From Oreohelix idahoensis (lineage: Eukaryota; Mollusca; Gastropoda; Stylommatophora; Oreohelicidae): DNA of 64,000 bases. Shown piece by piece: positions 45,298 to 55,216 of this stretch (the first letter of the stretch is position 1; each line of letters begins with the position of its first letter). Below the pieces are notes generated by a model, which saw only the letters and a program-made list of their open reading frames with translations, searched no databases and had not been told where the DNA came from. The stretch spans positions 1-64,000 of the forward strand of contig JAMPIV010003433.1 of NCBI GenBank assembly GCA_024509875.1, in the 5' to 3' direction. Made by a program: the position numbers and the translations under genes.

Positions 45298-47074
45298 ATT
45301 CCACTGGTATAGACCTTGTGGAGTGGAAAAATGCGGTGTAGTACTTAGCCTTTTCGGTCAGTGGTATCTGCCAATAACCTTTAGTTAAGTCTATCTTACT
45401 AAATATAGTTGCGTTGGATAGACGTGGCAGTAAGTCGTCGATAAGTGGATGTGGTTCGCTGTCAACTATAGTCTTAGCATTTAATTTTCTATAATCAACA
45501 CATAGTCTGATGTTATTGTCCTTCTTCCGGACAATCACTAATGGAGAAGAGAATGGCGAATTACTAGTCTCAATGATTCCCAGAGACAACATCTGTTCAA
45601 GTTCCTTAGTAGTTTTAGCAAGGAAATGTAAAGGAACAGAATAGGGATGTACACGAATAGGTGTATCATCATTGAGAGTAATGTCATGACTGATAGCCGA
45701 TGTGCGACCCGGGACGTCGGTCAATACATCTGGGTAAGATTGTAATAGATTAGCAATCTGTAGACGCTGTTGCGGTGTAACCGTTGAAGAGATGGTTACA
45801 TCCCGCCAAGATTCAGTAGGTTGAACTACTGGTACCGGTAACGGTAACTGTACCTCAGGAAAAGAAGATTCTTCTTCCTGGATGACAGATAAGTTAGAAT
45901 AATAACAAGTAGATACTGTGTTGTCATCTAGTTCATGAAAAATTGACTGTAAGTGTTCAGGACGTGTATGAAATTGCTTGAGCATGTTAATATGAAATAT
46001 CTTTTTGTGTCCCTTGATATCTAAGACGTAATCAACGTCGGAAATTTTATCAATGACTTTGTAAGGACCATTCCAAGATATCAATAATTTATTGTTATTG
46101 TGAGGAAGTAACACATAAGCCTCGTCGCCTGGGAATAATTGGCGTAATCGTCGAGACCTATTTTGTAGAGATCGAGCCTTAGCTTTTGCAGCCTCAGAAG
46201 AAGCTGTTGCCAACTGGCAAGACTCAATAATGTTCTTCCGAAGATTAATCACGTACTCGTAAGATGACTGAGTGTCCTGAGTCATCTCCGCGTCAATTAA
46301 TAAGTCTTTTATTAGTCCCATAGGACCTCTTGGGGGAGCACCAAAAACTAATTCAAAGGGAGAGAAGCCAGTTTGTTCATGCGGTACCTCCCGATAAGCA
46401 AATAGAACAGCTGGGAGTGCTCTGTCCCAGTCATGAGGGTGCTTAGCAGTAACCTTATGTAGTAGTTGTTTAAGTGTACGGTTAAGTCTTTCAACCGCAC
46501 CATTACTCATCGGATGATAAATACTACTTAAATTCCTATCAATGTTCCAAGTTTTCATGACTTCCTTCATGGTGTCAGATATAAACTGTGACCCATGGTC
46601 TGATAAAAGTTTTCTAGGAAACCCTATTCTAGAAAAGATGAGATGTAGTGCATCAGCTACATCTGTGGTAGTGGTGGTCTTTAATGGGATAGCTTCTGGC
46701 CATCGTGTGCACAAATCAATGCACGTAAGGACGAATCTATGTCCTCTGGCCGATGGTAGCAATGGACCAATAATATCTATTGCCATCTTGTCAAACGGTC
46801 TTACTGAGATATCGCAAGCCTGAATAGGCGCCGTGTGAAAAGCTCCACGTGCTTTCACTTCTTGGCATGTAGTACAGGAACGTACATACTGCGAAATATC
46901 TCTTGACACTCCTGGCCAAAAGAATGAAGACAGTACTCGAGATCGTGTTCGAGTATATCCCATATGTCCAGCACAATGTGAGTCATGTGCATGTTGAAGA
47001 ATGTACCGTCTAAAAGTATATGGGACCATAACTTGTTGTTTCATTTGTGATTTGTCATTAAAACATCTAATCAA
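45275..47074 (-). CDS. pol: G3 integrase and N-terminal reverse transcriptase
   Basis: A 599-residue open minus-strand frame. The integrase zinc region reads RYILQHAHDSHCAGHMG with H residues and CTTC. Catalytic residues are D in MAIDIIGPL, D in LSDHGSQF, and E in SNGAVERLNRTL. The GPY/F module is LLPHNNNKLLISWNGPYKV. RT then begins: NNIRLCVDYRKLNAK, FSKIDLTKGYWQIPL. The frame runs off at AFFHSTRS because of one extra base in a short A/T run. Integrase is N-terminal to RT in a single frame, direct proof of the domain order. Confidence 0.9.
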   Translation of the reverse strand: MIRCFNDKSQMKQQVMVPYTFRRYILQHAHDSHCAGHMGYTRTRSRVLSSFFWPGVSRDISQYVRSCTTCQEVKARGAFHTAPIQACDISVRPFDKMAIDIIGPLLPSARGHRFVLTCIDLCTRWPEAIPLKTTTTTDVADALHLIFSRIGFPRKLLSDHGSQFISDTMKEVMKTWNIDRNLSSIYHPMSNGAVERLNRTLKQLLHKVTAKHPHDWDRALPAVLFAYREVPHEQTGFSPFELVFGAPPRGPMGLIKDLLIDAEMTQDTQSSYEYVINLRKNIIESCQLATASSEAAKAKARSLQNRSRRLRQLFPGDEAYVLLPHNNNKLLISWNGPYKVIDKISDVDYVLDIKGHKKIFHINMLKQFHTRPEHLQSIFHELDDNTVSTCYYSNLSVIQEEESSFPEVQLPLPVPVVQPTESWRDVTISSTVTPQQRLQIANLLQSYPDVLTDVPGRTSAISHDITLNDDTPIRVHPYSVPLHFLAKTTKELEQMLSLGIIETSNSPFSSPLVIVRKKDNNIRLCVDYRKLNAKTIVDSEPHPLIDDLLPRLSNATIFSKIDLTKGYWQIPLTEKAKYYTAFFHSTRSIPVECDAFWAC

Positions 47075-47147
47075 TATGTCATTTTTAATAACAAAACAAT
47101 GTTTGTTATTATTACCTGAGGATAGATTGTCAACTTTATCAACCAGC

Positions 47148-49194
47148 TTAAAAATTTTTTTTTAAAGATTTATCCTCTTTTTGTTTGGTTGCAAATGTTT
47201 CCCTGTCAATAGGTGAATTGACTACAAATTCCTCTTGGTTGTCTGCATCCATTTTATTATCATCAACTTTCTCCATGAGTTGAGTCTGCGCTCTAGTCGT
47301 CACGGCGTTTCCAGTGCATAGGTTATGTTTCTCCCATTCTATAATCTCATCTGGAGTACAATCTTTACTGCCGTGTATACGACCAACCATCAGATCAGCT
47401 ATAGGCTTTTTTAGCATACATACTTTTACGTTCCCTGTGAAAAAAGGTGTGTTAACATGAATAATAGCTGTGGGGTAAAACTCAATAGTTCCCCCAAAAG
47501 TCATGCAACGGACATATTCCCCCGTTGCACAGCTAGGATGTACCAGCGACTGTCGTACACCAATCGTTGTGGATCCTGAATCCCTCAGCACTGAGACGAC
47601 GGATCCATTAACTAATCCCCTGTTAAAAATTAGTAGGCCTGTTCCATCGTTGACTGCAAGACCTACCTCTGGTGTAATATGTCCGCAGTTAAGCACTGTT
47701 TCTTTCGCCTTCTGAAAAATAAGATTGCATTGTTGGCAACTATTTGCCACATTATAATTAATAGCAAAACATGCAGCAGAAGACTGTGTTGTATTATTGT
47801 CAAGTGGGACCTGAGCTATAGGGGTAGTATTATTTGTAACTGCCGCCCCTGTATTATGGTTGTAATGAGATGATCCCCGAGAATGAGATCGATTCCGAGT
47901 ATAATTGTTAGAATTATCTCGTCGTCCTCTATAGTAACTATTATCTCGATGTCTCGAGCCATGATTATTACCATTCCAGTTACTATTATTATTGGGAGTA
48001 TGTGATCGATTATAATGAGTGTTATGTTGACCATTGTGGTAGTTTGTTTGAGGTGAATAATTTCTATCTCGTGATCTACCTCTGTTGAACTCATTTTTAT
48101 TGTTGAAATCATTATTATATCCCTTCTGAAAGTGAACATTGTGATTTCTTTGGAACCTGCTTCTGTCTACACTGTGATGTCTTTGTTTGTTATTATGATT
48201 GTAGGCCATATTAGACGCCACAGGTAGAGGTTCTCTTAATGAGGAGTTAGAAATGGTTGCATTCGGATGTGCCGAACAGTAGTTTAAAGAAATTTTTTCT
48301 AACTCGTCCATAGTACCTGGTTTACGCTCCTGCAAATATGCAAAAAATGGCTGGCTAACCGAAGATAATACCTTATCCCGCAGTAGTAAATCAACTAATT
48401 TGTCGTATGATTTGTTGACTTCTGCCAGTTCAACCCATCTATTAAATGTATTGCGTATGTTCGCAATGAATCCTGCAAAATCTTTTGGAGATTCAGGTAA
48501 AATTCCCTTAAATTTCAACCTACAGTGTTCCTCGTCCAGGTGAAACCTTCGTAAAAGCAAGGACTTAATAGCACCGTAGTTATTTGCTATTGATGGGTCA
48601 GCATTTTGAGAAGCCGTCAATGGTTCTCCAACCAAGAATTCATTTAACTTGAGTACCCATGACTCTTCAGGCAAATGGTTTGTTTTGCAAGTCTGTTCAA
48701 AACGTGACAGGAACGATGAAAGGTCGTCCACGTTCAAGTTGAGAGTGGGTAATTTAAAGTTGTAGAAATGTTTAGTTTGGCTGGATGATGATCCATTTTG
48801 TGCGTTATTATTCTGGTTTGCATCAGCACTTTGTGCTTGTAATCTTGCTGTCTCCAATTTAATACGCGCCAATTCCATTTCTTGTTGTAAAATAATTTCC
48901 TCTCGTTTCAATTTATTCTCTTCTTCCTGTCTGGCGATTGCTCTTTGCTCTTCTCTTTCACGTTGAGCAATCTCTCTCAATCTATTTTCCTTGTCAATTT
49001 GCTTCATCTCACGTTCTGCTTCCTCTTTCTTTAATGCAGCCTTTTGTTCCTCTTCCTCTTTCTTTAATGCAGCTTTTTTTCTCTGCTTCTTTTCTTTCAT
49101 GTTTTTCCAGTTCTGCCTCAGCAAACTGACGAAGTTCTTGAGATTTATAACCATATTCCCGACCAATTTTAACGAAATGGTCTATAGTAAGCAT
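47148..49194 (-). CDS. gag: G3 Gag, CPxC-CGH motif and protease
   Basis: The start is the ATG of MLTIDHFVKIGREY at 49194. A one-base shift in a T7 run (plus 49074-49080) moves the rest into the frame beginning KKAALKKEEEEQKAA. The N-terminal charged helix has a repeat of KKAALKKEEE type. Capsid follows (FYNFKLPTLNLNVDDLSSFL, NRWVELAEVNKSYDK), then a long R/S/N/H/Y-rich tail. CQQC, 13 residues, CGH comes next, then the retropepsin with intact DSG (SVLRDSGSTTIG) and the flap TFGGTIEFYPTAIIHV. It ends artificially at KSLKKNF in a T9 run (47155-47163), upstream of the integrase frame. Confidence 0.88.
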
Positions 49195-50738
49195 TTTGAC
49201 TTTTATCTGTAAGTAATTATTGATAATTACTGATTAAAATAGTCAATAGTAGCTTCAGAGTAATTATTATACTTACTCAACTTAGAAATATTCAATATAA
49301 ATAATCACAATAGTACTGAACTCTAATGTCTAAGTTCAACTAATAGACAATATTTTGTAACAATATTGTATCTAAATAATACTATATCATAAATAGTTAT
49401 GATATCTGTTAACTATTATGTAATTACTTCACACAATTAATCTCAATATCCAATAATGTTGGGTATGATTCCTAGTAATTATATTGTTCAATGTACTAAG
49501 TCACTCTCTTAGTACCAGAAAAGTATATTAAATAATATACAATGGGTCTATTACCTCAAAGGTAGACTATAAGATTATTTTATTTGGTCAATATATATAT
49601 TATATTATTATGCCCTAGGCATCTATTATAAATTGTAGTGCTACTTTCTTGGACTATCACTGCATAATTATGCAATGTCCCATATTAACCTTAAATATCA
49701 GAAAAAATTAATTAAATTAAATTACAAGTATATTATTGCATATAATATCATATTATTAATGTAGTATTTAATATATATTATGAGGACAAACAAAACAATG
49801 ATGCAACTAAAGGGTACAAACAATGTTAAGACGCAAACAAGACATTTTCACAATTAAAAATGAATTTATGAACTAAATAAAACAAGCGGAAATGTCACAA
49901 GCCAAATGAAGGGTCAAGGTCTGACCCGAGGTCAACTTAATATTCAAAGTACACAAAAAAAAAAAATGACTGCAAAAAATGATGACATCACAGGACTCAT
50001 AACGGACGAAAATTTAACAATCATAAAATAAATTGATAGTCAGAGTAGACTGGACGAAATAGTTAACGAACATGATACAGAACTGAATAAAATTGTTAAC
50101 TGAGTACGAATAAAATACGCCAGTTATCTACGGAACGGTACAGCTAACACAAATCGTCAAACGGTAGCAGATTTGGACAGACAGTCCAATGGCAAACCTC
50201 AATGGGGCTTCCAAAAGTGCAATCGTTTAACTGCCCTAAGAAACGACCGAAATCAATTCAGGCATCGTGAGAGCCACAGAATCTTATTTCGGTTCATCCT
50301 CCCTACCTCCCACGAATTAACAACACATTAAGACAACAAAAAGTACATTAAACATAGGTAAAAACATGCCGATGTAGGCAGAGGGCATGGACTTAGTAGC
50401 ACTGTTTGCAATAACAACAGTTAAACACCTAGACTTATCTTTTCCGTTGCTTAGATCAGTGCTAGAGGTCGTCAACAGCTAGGCCTGTGCCTTTGACTGT
50501 CTGCTCCTGATGGGCAGGCAACGGTAGTCCATCTTATGCATCTTGATCAATTTGAAACGAACTAGAGAGGCGTTGAAAAGATGTCTTCTTCACTGCGACA
50601 ATGCAACAGTGACGTCATGTTGCTATTCATGATCACGTGCGTCACGTCAGCTTCGTAATGGTCATGTGATCGAAACTTGATCGTAAATATTTCATTCGAA
50701 AGTCATGAAAAAATTTTTGGTTTTTGGTTGTTTTTCGT
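49195..50738 (-). other. G3 leader
   Basis: About 1.5 kb lies between primer-binding site and gag. It is AT-rich in the part nearest gag, with no ORF. Its length and position match G1's leader, and a few words are shared. Confidence 0.55.
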
Positions 50739-50757
50739 CCCCACACACCGGGCACCA
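50739..50757 (-). promoter_or_regulatory. G3 primer-binding site
   Basis: On the element strand TGGTGCCCGGTGTGTGG follows the LTR end (TTGTAACA) after one G. It starts with the TGG expected for pairing to a tRNA CCA end. The tRNA was not identified. It resembles the TGGTGGCC of G1. Confidence 0.55.
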
Positions 50758-50758
50758 C

Positions 50759-51554
50759 TGTTACAAGGGTGGTGGTTTGCTCTGAACAATGTTCCATGTG
50801 ATATGAATAAAACAATTATAAATTTCTGGCCATTGTTTTTTCATTGATATGTTAGTTTTTTTTTCATTCAGTGATAGTGCATCGTGCCTTCGATGGAAGA
50901 TTAAGCGAATGCGGGGGTGGAAGATTCCGAACAATAATTGAACCTTGGAATACGATTGATTTGATAAGTCATTTCATTGAGTCCGTACATTTAATTCACA
51001 GTTGTACACACAGGATGATCATTTCAATAGGAGTAGAGCATAAGTCCATATAAGTCATGCATAAATTAATCAATAACGTAGACTGCTGGTTTATGTGTCA
51101 ATGTCCGTTTAAGGATACAATGCAGTATTGTCGTCAGAACATCACAGCTATATGCACGCGCAGCTAGACATGGCTACCTGCCGACAGTGAGACTGCGAGT
51201 CTGAATATTTCATATGAATTTGACGATTATTCTTCTCCTTCTGAGAATTCTAGTTAAATACTAACCTCCATAAATTTCCCTCTCATATAGAGTTCTAGGA
51301 CTGACCCTGGTCCATCAAAAAATGCATATATAAATGGCTATATCATGCCATTGAATTGGAAGGTTAGAAAAACGCAGCTATTCAGCTTGGCGGTCAAGTA
51401 ACAAAGGGTAGCGTTTCTTAGTTACCGACTGTGTCCTAAACAACGCTATACACGTCATGATCGATCGTGTATGGAGCGTTCAGTAATTGAAACATCTATC
51501 GCAATATATTAAATGCCTTAACCTTTTACAATTGCACGTCTGATAACCTTTAGC
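50759..51554 (-). repeat. G3 5' LTR
   Basis: The inner end is intact (plus TGTTACAAGG). The outer end stops at CCTTTAGC, 29 bases short of the TGTTACGG terminus seen at 43339-43367. Apart from a small T-run difference near 50856 it is the same as the 3' LTR by eye. Confidence 0.88.
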
Positions 51555-52730
51555 TCTAGACCCCCCGCCCTAGTTCAGGGTCTAGGGACAAACAATATAT
51601 ATATATATATACTCCAGCAAAGATTAGGAAGGACAGATCAGGTGTTGAGATCAGTGGAACATATCACCTATCCTATCCTAGGGCAAGAAGCTAATAAAAA
51701 TATTTCTGAATATGTAGTCTGGGAGAACTTATCCTATGGGAAACCAACTTGGTAAGGTGTGTTGTATGGTCAGAGAGATCTGACCCTGTCTAAATGGTGT
51801 TATTGTAAATTGTTACGTGTAGAAGTGGCTCCTTAGGTAAGGTTCTGAACCTAAACCAATACTTTATTTCAGAGCTGTGAGTTTTTATGTTGACACCAAA
51901 AGGCGGTGTCAAATGCTGGGTAAATAATTGACAGTGAGGACCCGTGCAGTGTCGCATCTCGGCAGAACAGCCTTGTATTGCCCCAAGCACGGAGAGGTGG
52001 GGCCACCCGATATATTGCCCCCAAGCACGGAGAGGTGGAGCCACCAGATTCCAGCACCAGCGCTACACCTTCAAAGTTACGTAAGCAGGCTGGTCTGCTG
52101 GATTTACACCAACTTCATAGACATAACACCCAAAGTGAATTACTACTAAAACATCCCATTTACTTCCATCATTAATGGACAATGTTTGGTAAACTTAGAC
52201 AGGGAGGGATGAAGCCACCCCAACAGCACATCTATTCATCGTTCTCCCAGGGAAAATAAAATTTTGAACTGTAGAAACCTTAACTACTCGTGAAAATTGT
52301 ATACGTACACACCTTTTATTTATCATGTCATTTATTCATGCCATTCACTCATAAATTCCAAAATTTTTCATAGGTTCTGGCCAACATAAAACCTTGGTTC
52401 AGAACAAATAAATTTAAAAAAAGATTTACTTTCTAAAAATTCACCAGCTGAATTTAGTTCATTGTGTTCTAAATTTTATTGATAATATTATATTATTTAA
52501 TATCTCTGTGTGTGTGTTTGTATATGTTAATACAACACATTACATTCAGTACCCTAGATTGTAACGTAGCCACATTTATTAGAAAAAAAGATAGGTGTGA
52601 GGTCGTAGTGGTAGCAAGAAAGGCCTTCTGAAAATTCACAACTACATTTTATCTCAGGAGCCTTCACAGCTGACCTCATACATCACACTTAGTAATATCA
52701 CCATCATACAATACCATCAAAACCACTACA
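51555..52730 (+). repeat. G2 3' LTR, right part
   Basis: It resumes G2 LTR sequence equivalent to 35812 onward (TAGACCCCCCGCCC) and ends AACCACTACA, the same end as the 5' LTR at 36991. The 37-bp direct repeat is also here (51977-52040). Confidence 0.85.
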
Positions 52731-52871
52731 TCTCCAGAAATGAGTTTTTCATCCAATTATTTTTGTTTTCATTGAAAGACGTAAAATAGTTTCTTAAATG
52801 AGTGTGGCAGAGTTAAATAAATATATTACATGTATCCTCACGTTTTGCTCCCACCTTTGCTTTCTTATTAG
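52731..52871. other. Short spacer with left target duplication of L28
   Basis: This 141-bp spacer lies between G2 and L28. It ends in TTAG (52868-52871), repeated at 55913-55916. No gene is seen. Confidence 0.7.
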
Positions 52872-53224
52872 TGTGATGGGGCCGTAAAGACACCCCGGCT
52901 TCCCCCTTCATGTTCATGGCATATTTATCGCCCATATAATTTCGGTCACCCTACGTGACTGTCAGCCCACGTGACAGCGCGAGCAAGCATTGCTGGGATG
53001 TGAAAAGTCTGACAAAGAAGAAGATTGATGACTAGGCCATAATAAAGCTTAAGAATTAGTTGTGGTGTATAGTTGTGTGTTATATTTGGTAGTCGTGTTA
53101 TATATTTGATAGTTGTGGGCCATATCTGTGTTTTCGTGCCTAATAGAGCGATAAAGGCGAGTGTTATTTAAGTGGCCAAATTAATACGCGCAGCGCACTA
53201 AGTTAAGTGATTCGCCCTAGGGTC

Positions 53225-53232
53225 TATATAAG
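53225..53232 (+). promoter_or_regulatory. L28 TATA box (5' LTR)
   Basis: TATATAAG occurs in GGGTCTATATAAGAAGGGCC, with a GC-richer segment downstream (GAACGAGCCTCTCTCG) where transcription may start. The same box is at 55581-55588 in the 3' LTR. Confidence 0.7.
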
Positions 53233-53434
53233 AAGGGCCTAGCCGGCGAACGAGCCTCTCTCGTTGCCAGTCGCCCCAAAGAAACCAGAAAACAAGAGTC
53301 GATCTACAGTATAGATGCCTTGAACACATTAGCAATCGAGCACAGGCTGGGTGTTTGTTTGGTGTTTGGTTTGTTGGTTTATTTGTTTAATGTTTGCTTC
53401 AGTGTGCTCTTAATGTCACTGATAGGGTTGTAGA

Positions 53435-53440
53435 AATAAA
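53435..53440 (+). terminator. L28 polyadenylation signal (5' LTR copy)
   Basis: AATAAA lies about 210 bp after the TATA box, in the middle of the LTR. The functional copy for the element RNA would be at 55791-55796 in the 3' LTR. Confidence 0.6.
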
Positions 53441-53558
53441 TACAGCCCCTGCCTTAAGAATCAGAGTTTTATTGTTGAATCGGATCGGTTGCGAGTGTGC
53501 AAGAAAGTGATCAAATATCACAAATTCATCATCATTATCTCGCCCACCCTATCACAAT

Positions 53559-53576
53559 TGGTGTCGTCGACAGGAT
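53559..53576 (+). promoter_or_regulatory. L28 primer-binding site
   Basis: TGGTGTCGTCGACAGGAT starts two bases after the LTR end. It begins with TGG as expected. It differs from those of G1, G2 and G3, so L28 is not simply a deletion derivative of them. The tRNA is not assigned. Confidence 0.65.
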
Positions 53577-53656
53577 AGGCAGACAGTGACACCGAGCAAA
53601 CAGCAAACGAGCAAATATAATATTGTAAACACCCAGCAGTGCGGTCTTGCAGCAAG

Positions 53657-55189
53657 ATGGCTTCGATCAATGCGCATATGAAGGTAGTATACGTGGAGGT
53701 GCCGGAGGTAAGACGATTTGATGGAAAGGCAAGTCCCACTTGGCAAGAGTTTGTGGAAGATGTAAAGGCCGTGTGGAAGATGGCGCCCTTTTGTGCAGAA
53801 GACAAGGTAGACGTGATCTGGAATAACGTCACACCAATGGTCTTTAGGGAATTACGGATACGTGGTGGAGCCAAGGCCAGCCCTGAGACGTTACTGGAAA
53901 TAGTGGAGGAAGCCTACAGTGACCGACCACTAGTCAGTGAGATGACCAGGAATTTTCAGGCCGTGAGTCAGGGGCATAGGGAATGTGCTGCTTCCTGTGA
54001 AGTCAAAAAGCCAGAGACACTAGTGCAGATAGCAAGTGCAGAAGCCCAGAATGAAGAGGAGGCACTCAAAGCAGAAATATCGCTCCTAAAGTCCCAGCTA
54101 GCACAGATGTCACAGACCAGTTCGCCAGTACAACAGGAGGTGCAAAGAGAGAAAGAACCAGGCCAACCGTGGAAACAGCCAAAGCACGACGAGGAGGTGT
54201 GTCCGCAGGAACCTCAACTAGACCTTCTTGTATGTGAGAGTCAGGCTGTTGTCAAGGAAAGCTGTGAGCTGACAGCACCAACAAACGCAGTTGCACCGAC
54301 AAGGCGAAAAGGGGTTTGCAAGTGGTACAGTGTCCACAGGGGATGGGGGTTTATCACGCCAGATGATGGAGGTATTGATGTATTCATACATCAGACCAAG
54401 ATCTTCAGAAAGGGGTTCAGGAGTCTGGCGAGAAATGAGAGAGTGGAATTTGACAGCAAACCATCGGTCCAGGGCATGGAAGCAATTTATGTATGCGGCA
54501 TTGGCGGTCAAGAGTGTAAAGGTAGTAGGAGGCGTCCCATGGCACAGAGAAAGCCTACAAAGTTGAGGTGCTACAATTGTGGAGAGTTCTCAGGCCACCT
54601 TGCAGCCAAATGTCCTCAAGGCCCTCTTCCGAAGAGATGTTTTCAATGCAAGTCAACTGAACATTTGATAGCCGCCTGTCCCTCAAGGAGCTCTTTCCCG
54701 AGACGTTCTTCCACAACCAGGTTGCCTACAGCATGTAAACCAAGAGATGGTCGTGACAACTGTCACCCTAAAGGAACCAAGAAAATTGGTCGTCGTCTAG
54801 GGGAGGAAACCCGTCCTAAGCAGATAGGAGGGGACGCACATCAAGATTCAGAAGAGGAAACTCATCTAAAGCAGATTGTGGGGAACGTAAGCCACCGTCC
54901 ACACAAAATGAGTGTAAAGCACGTCAGGAGCAATTCCCCTACAAAGTCGACAGCTGCATGCACTGGCAAGCAGATGTCACAAGCCAGCAGCGACGCGGCA
55001 CAAGTAGATGAATCTTCTAGACCACAGCAACAGCCAGCCCGACAACGTACAACTAGGGACATGACGACCAAGAGGGTCCCTAGCCGGATTGTACCGAATA
55101 CAGAATCTGAGCCCAAAACATCGCCGCTGAGAAATAATCAGGCGCAGCACCAACGATCTGAGAGATTTCGATTGAAGCGCCAGAGGTAG
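53657..55189 (+). CDS. L28 Gag-like protein with cold-shock domain and two CCHC knuckles (LIN28-like)
   Basis: A 510-residue protein. The start is the ATG in AAGATGGCT at 53657. Residues about 15-105 look like a short retroviral-type capsid: VPEVRRFDGKASPTWQEFVE, DKVDVIWNNVTP, ASPETLLEIVEEAYSD. A short helix (about 134-152) and an acidic/polar linker follow. Residues about 217-285 are a cold-shock domain with GVCKWYSVHRGWGFI (RNP1), VDVFIHQ (RNP2), GFRSL and GMEAIYVCGIGG. The linker GSRRRP leads to CYNCGEFSGHLAAKC (305-319; C-x2-C-x5-H-x4-C) and CFQCKSTEHLIAAC (328-341; C-x2-C-x4-H-x4-C), joined by PQGPLPKR. CSD plus two knuckles with this spacing is the LIN28 arrangement. The tail (350-510) is basic and Q/S/T-rich with an internal repeat (EETRPKQIGGD, EETHLKQIVGN). 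The frame is intact. It probably binds and packages element RNA; this is inference. Confidence 0.9.
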   Translation: MASINAHMKVVYVEVPEVRRFDGKASPTWQEFVEDVKAVWKMAPFCAEDKVDVIWNNVTPMVFRELRIRGGAKASPETLLEIVEEAYSDRPLVSEMTRNFQAVSQGHRECAASCEVKKPETLVQIASAEAQNEEEALKAEISLLKSQLAQMSQTSSPVQQEVQREKEPGQPWKQPKHDEEVCPQEPQLDLLVCESQAVVKESCELTAPTNAVAPTRRKGVCKWYSVHRGWGFITPDDGGIDVFIHQTKIFRKGFRSLARNERVEFDSKPSVQGMEAIYVCGIGGQECKGSRRRPMAQRKPTKLRCYNCGEFSGHLAAKCPQGPLPKRCFQCKSTEHLIAACPSRSSFPRRSSTTRLPTACKPRDGRDNCHPKGTKKIGRRLGEETRPKQIGGDAHQDSEEETHLKQIVGNVSHRPHKMSVKHVRSNSPTKSTAACTGKQMSQASSDAAQVDESSRPQQQPARQRTTRDMTTKRVPSRIVPNTESEPKTSPLRNNQAQHQRSERFRLKRQR

Positions 55190-55216
55190 TGATGTTGTCG
55201 GGACGACAACAAAATC

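Larger units (their letters stand above)
42557..51554 (-). mobile_element. G3: Gmr1-like LTR element nested in the G2 LTR
   Basis: This is a minus-strand element: 5' LTR 50759-51554, leader, gag-protease-integrase-RT-RNase H (49194 down to 44394), 3' non-coding region, 3' LTR 42557-43367. The two LTRs are nearly identical by eye, so it is young. Both outer ends are trimmed: 12 bases are missing at 42557 and 29 at 51554 relative to the inner LTR ends. No target duplication exists, and about 400 bp of the G2 LTR (equivalent to 35412-35811) are missing at the site. It is related to G1 in LTR start, leader and all proteins. Confidence 0.9.
52872..53556 (+). repeat. L28 5' LTR
   Basis: It starts TGTGATGGGGCC and ends CCCTATCACA. 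It contains a direct repeat of CACGTGAC-type words near the start (GTCAGCCCACGTGACAGCG), a TATA box and an AATAAA, so promoter and polyadenylation signals are in the usual U3-R-U5 order. Confidence 0.92.

Noticed and set aside
49074..49080. Possible programmed frameshift in G3 gag at a T7/A7 run
   Set aside because: It lies inside the N-terminal helix, not at a gag-pol boundary, and G1 reads through here without a shift, so a run-length error or mutation is likelier.
54218..54566. Frames on both strands overlapping the L28 cold-shock domain
   Set aside because: They are shadows of the 510-residue frame, which alone carries motifs.
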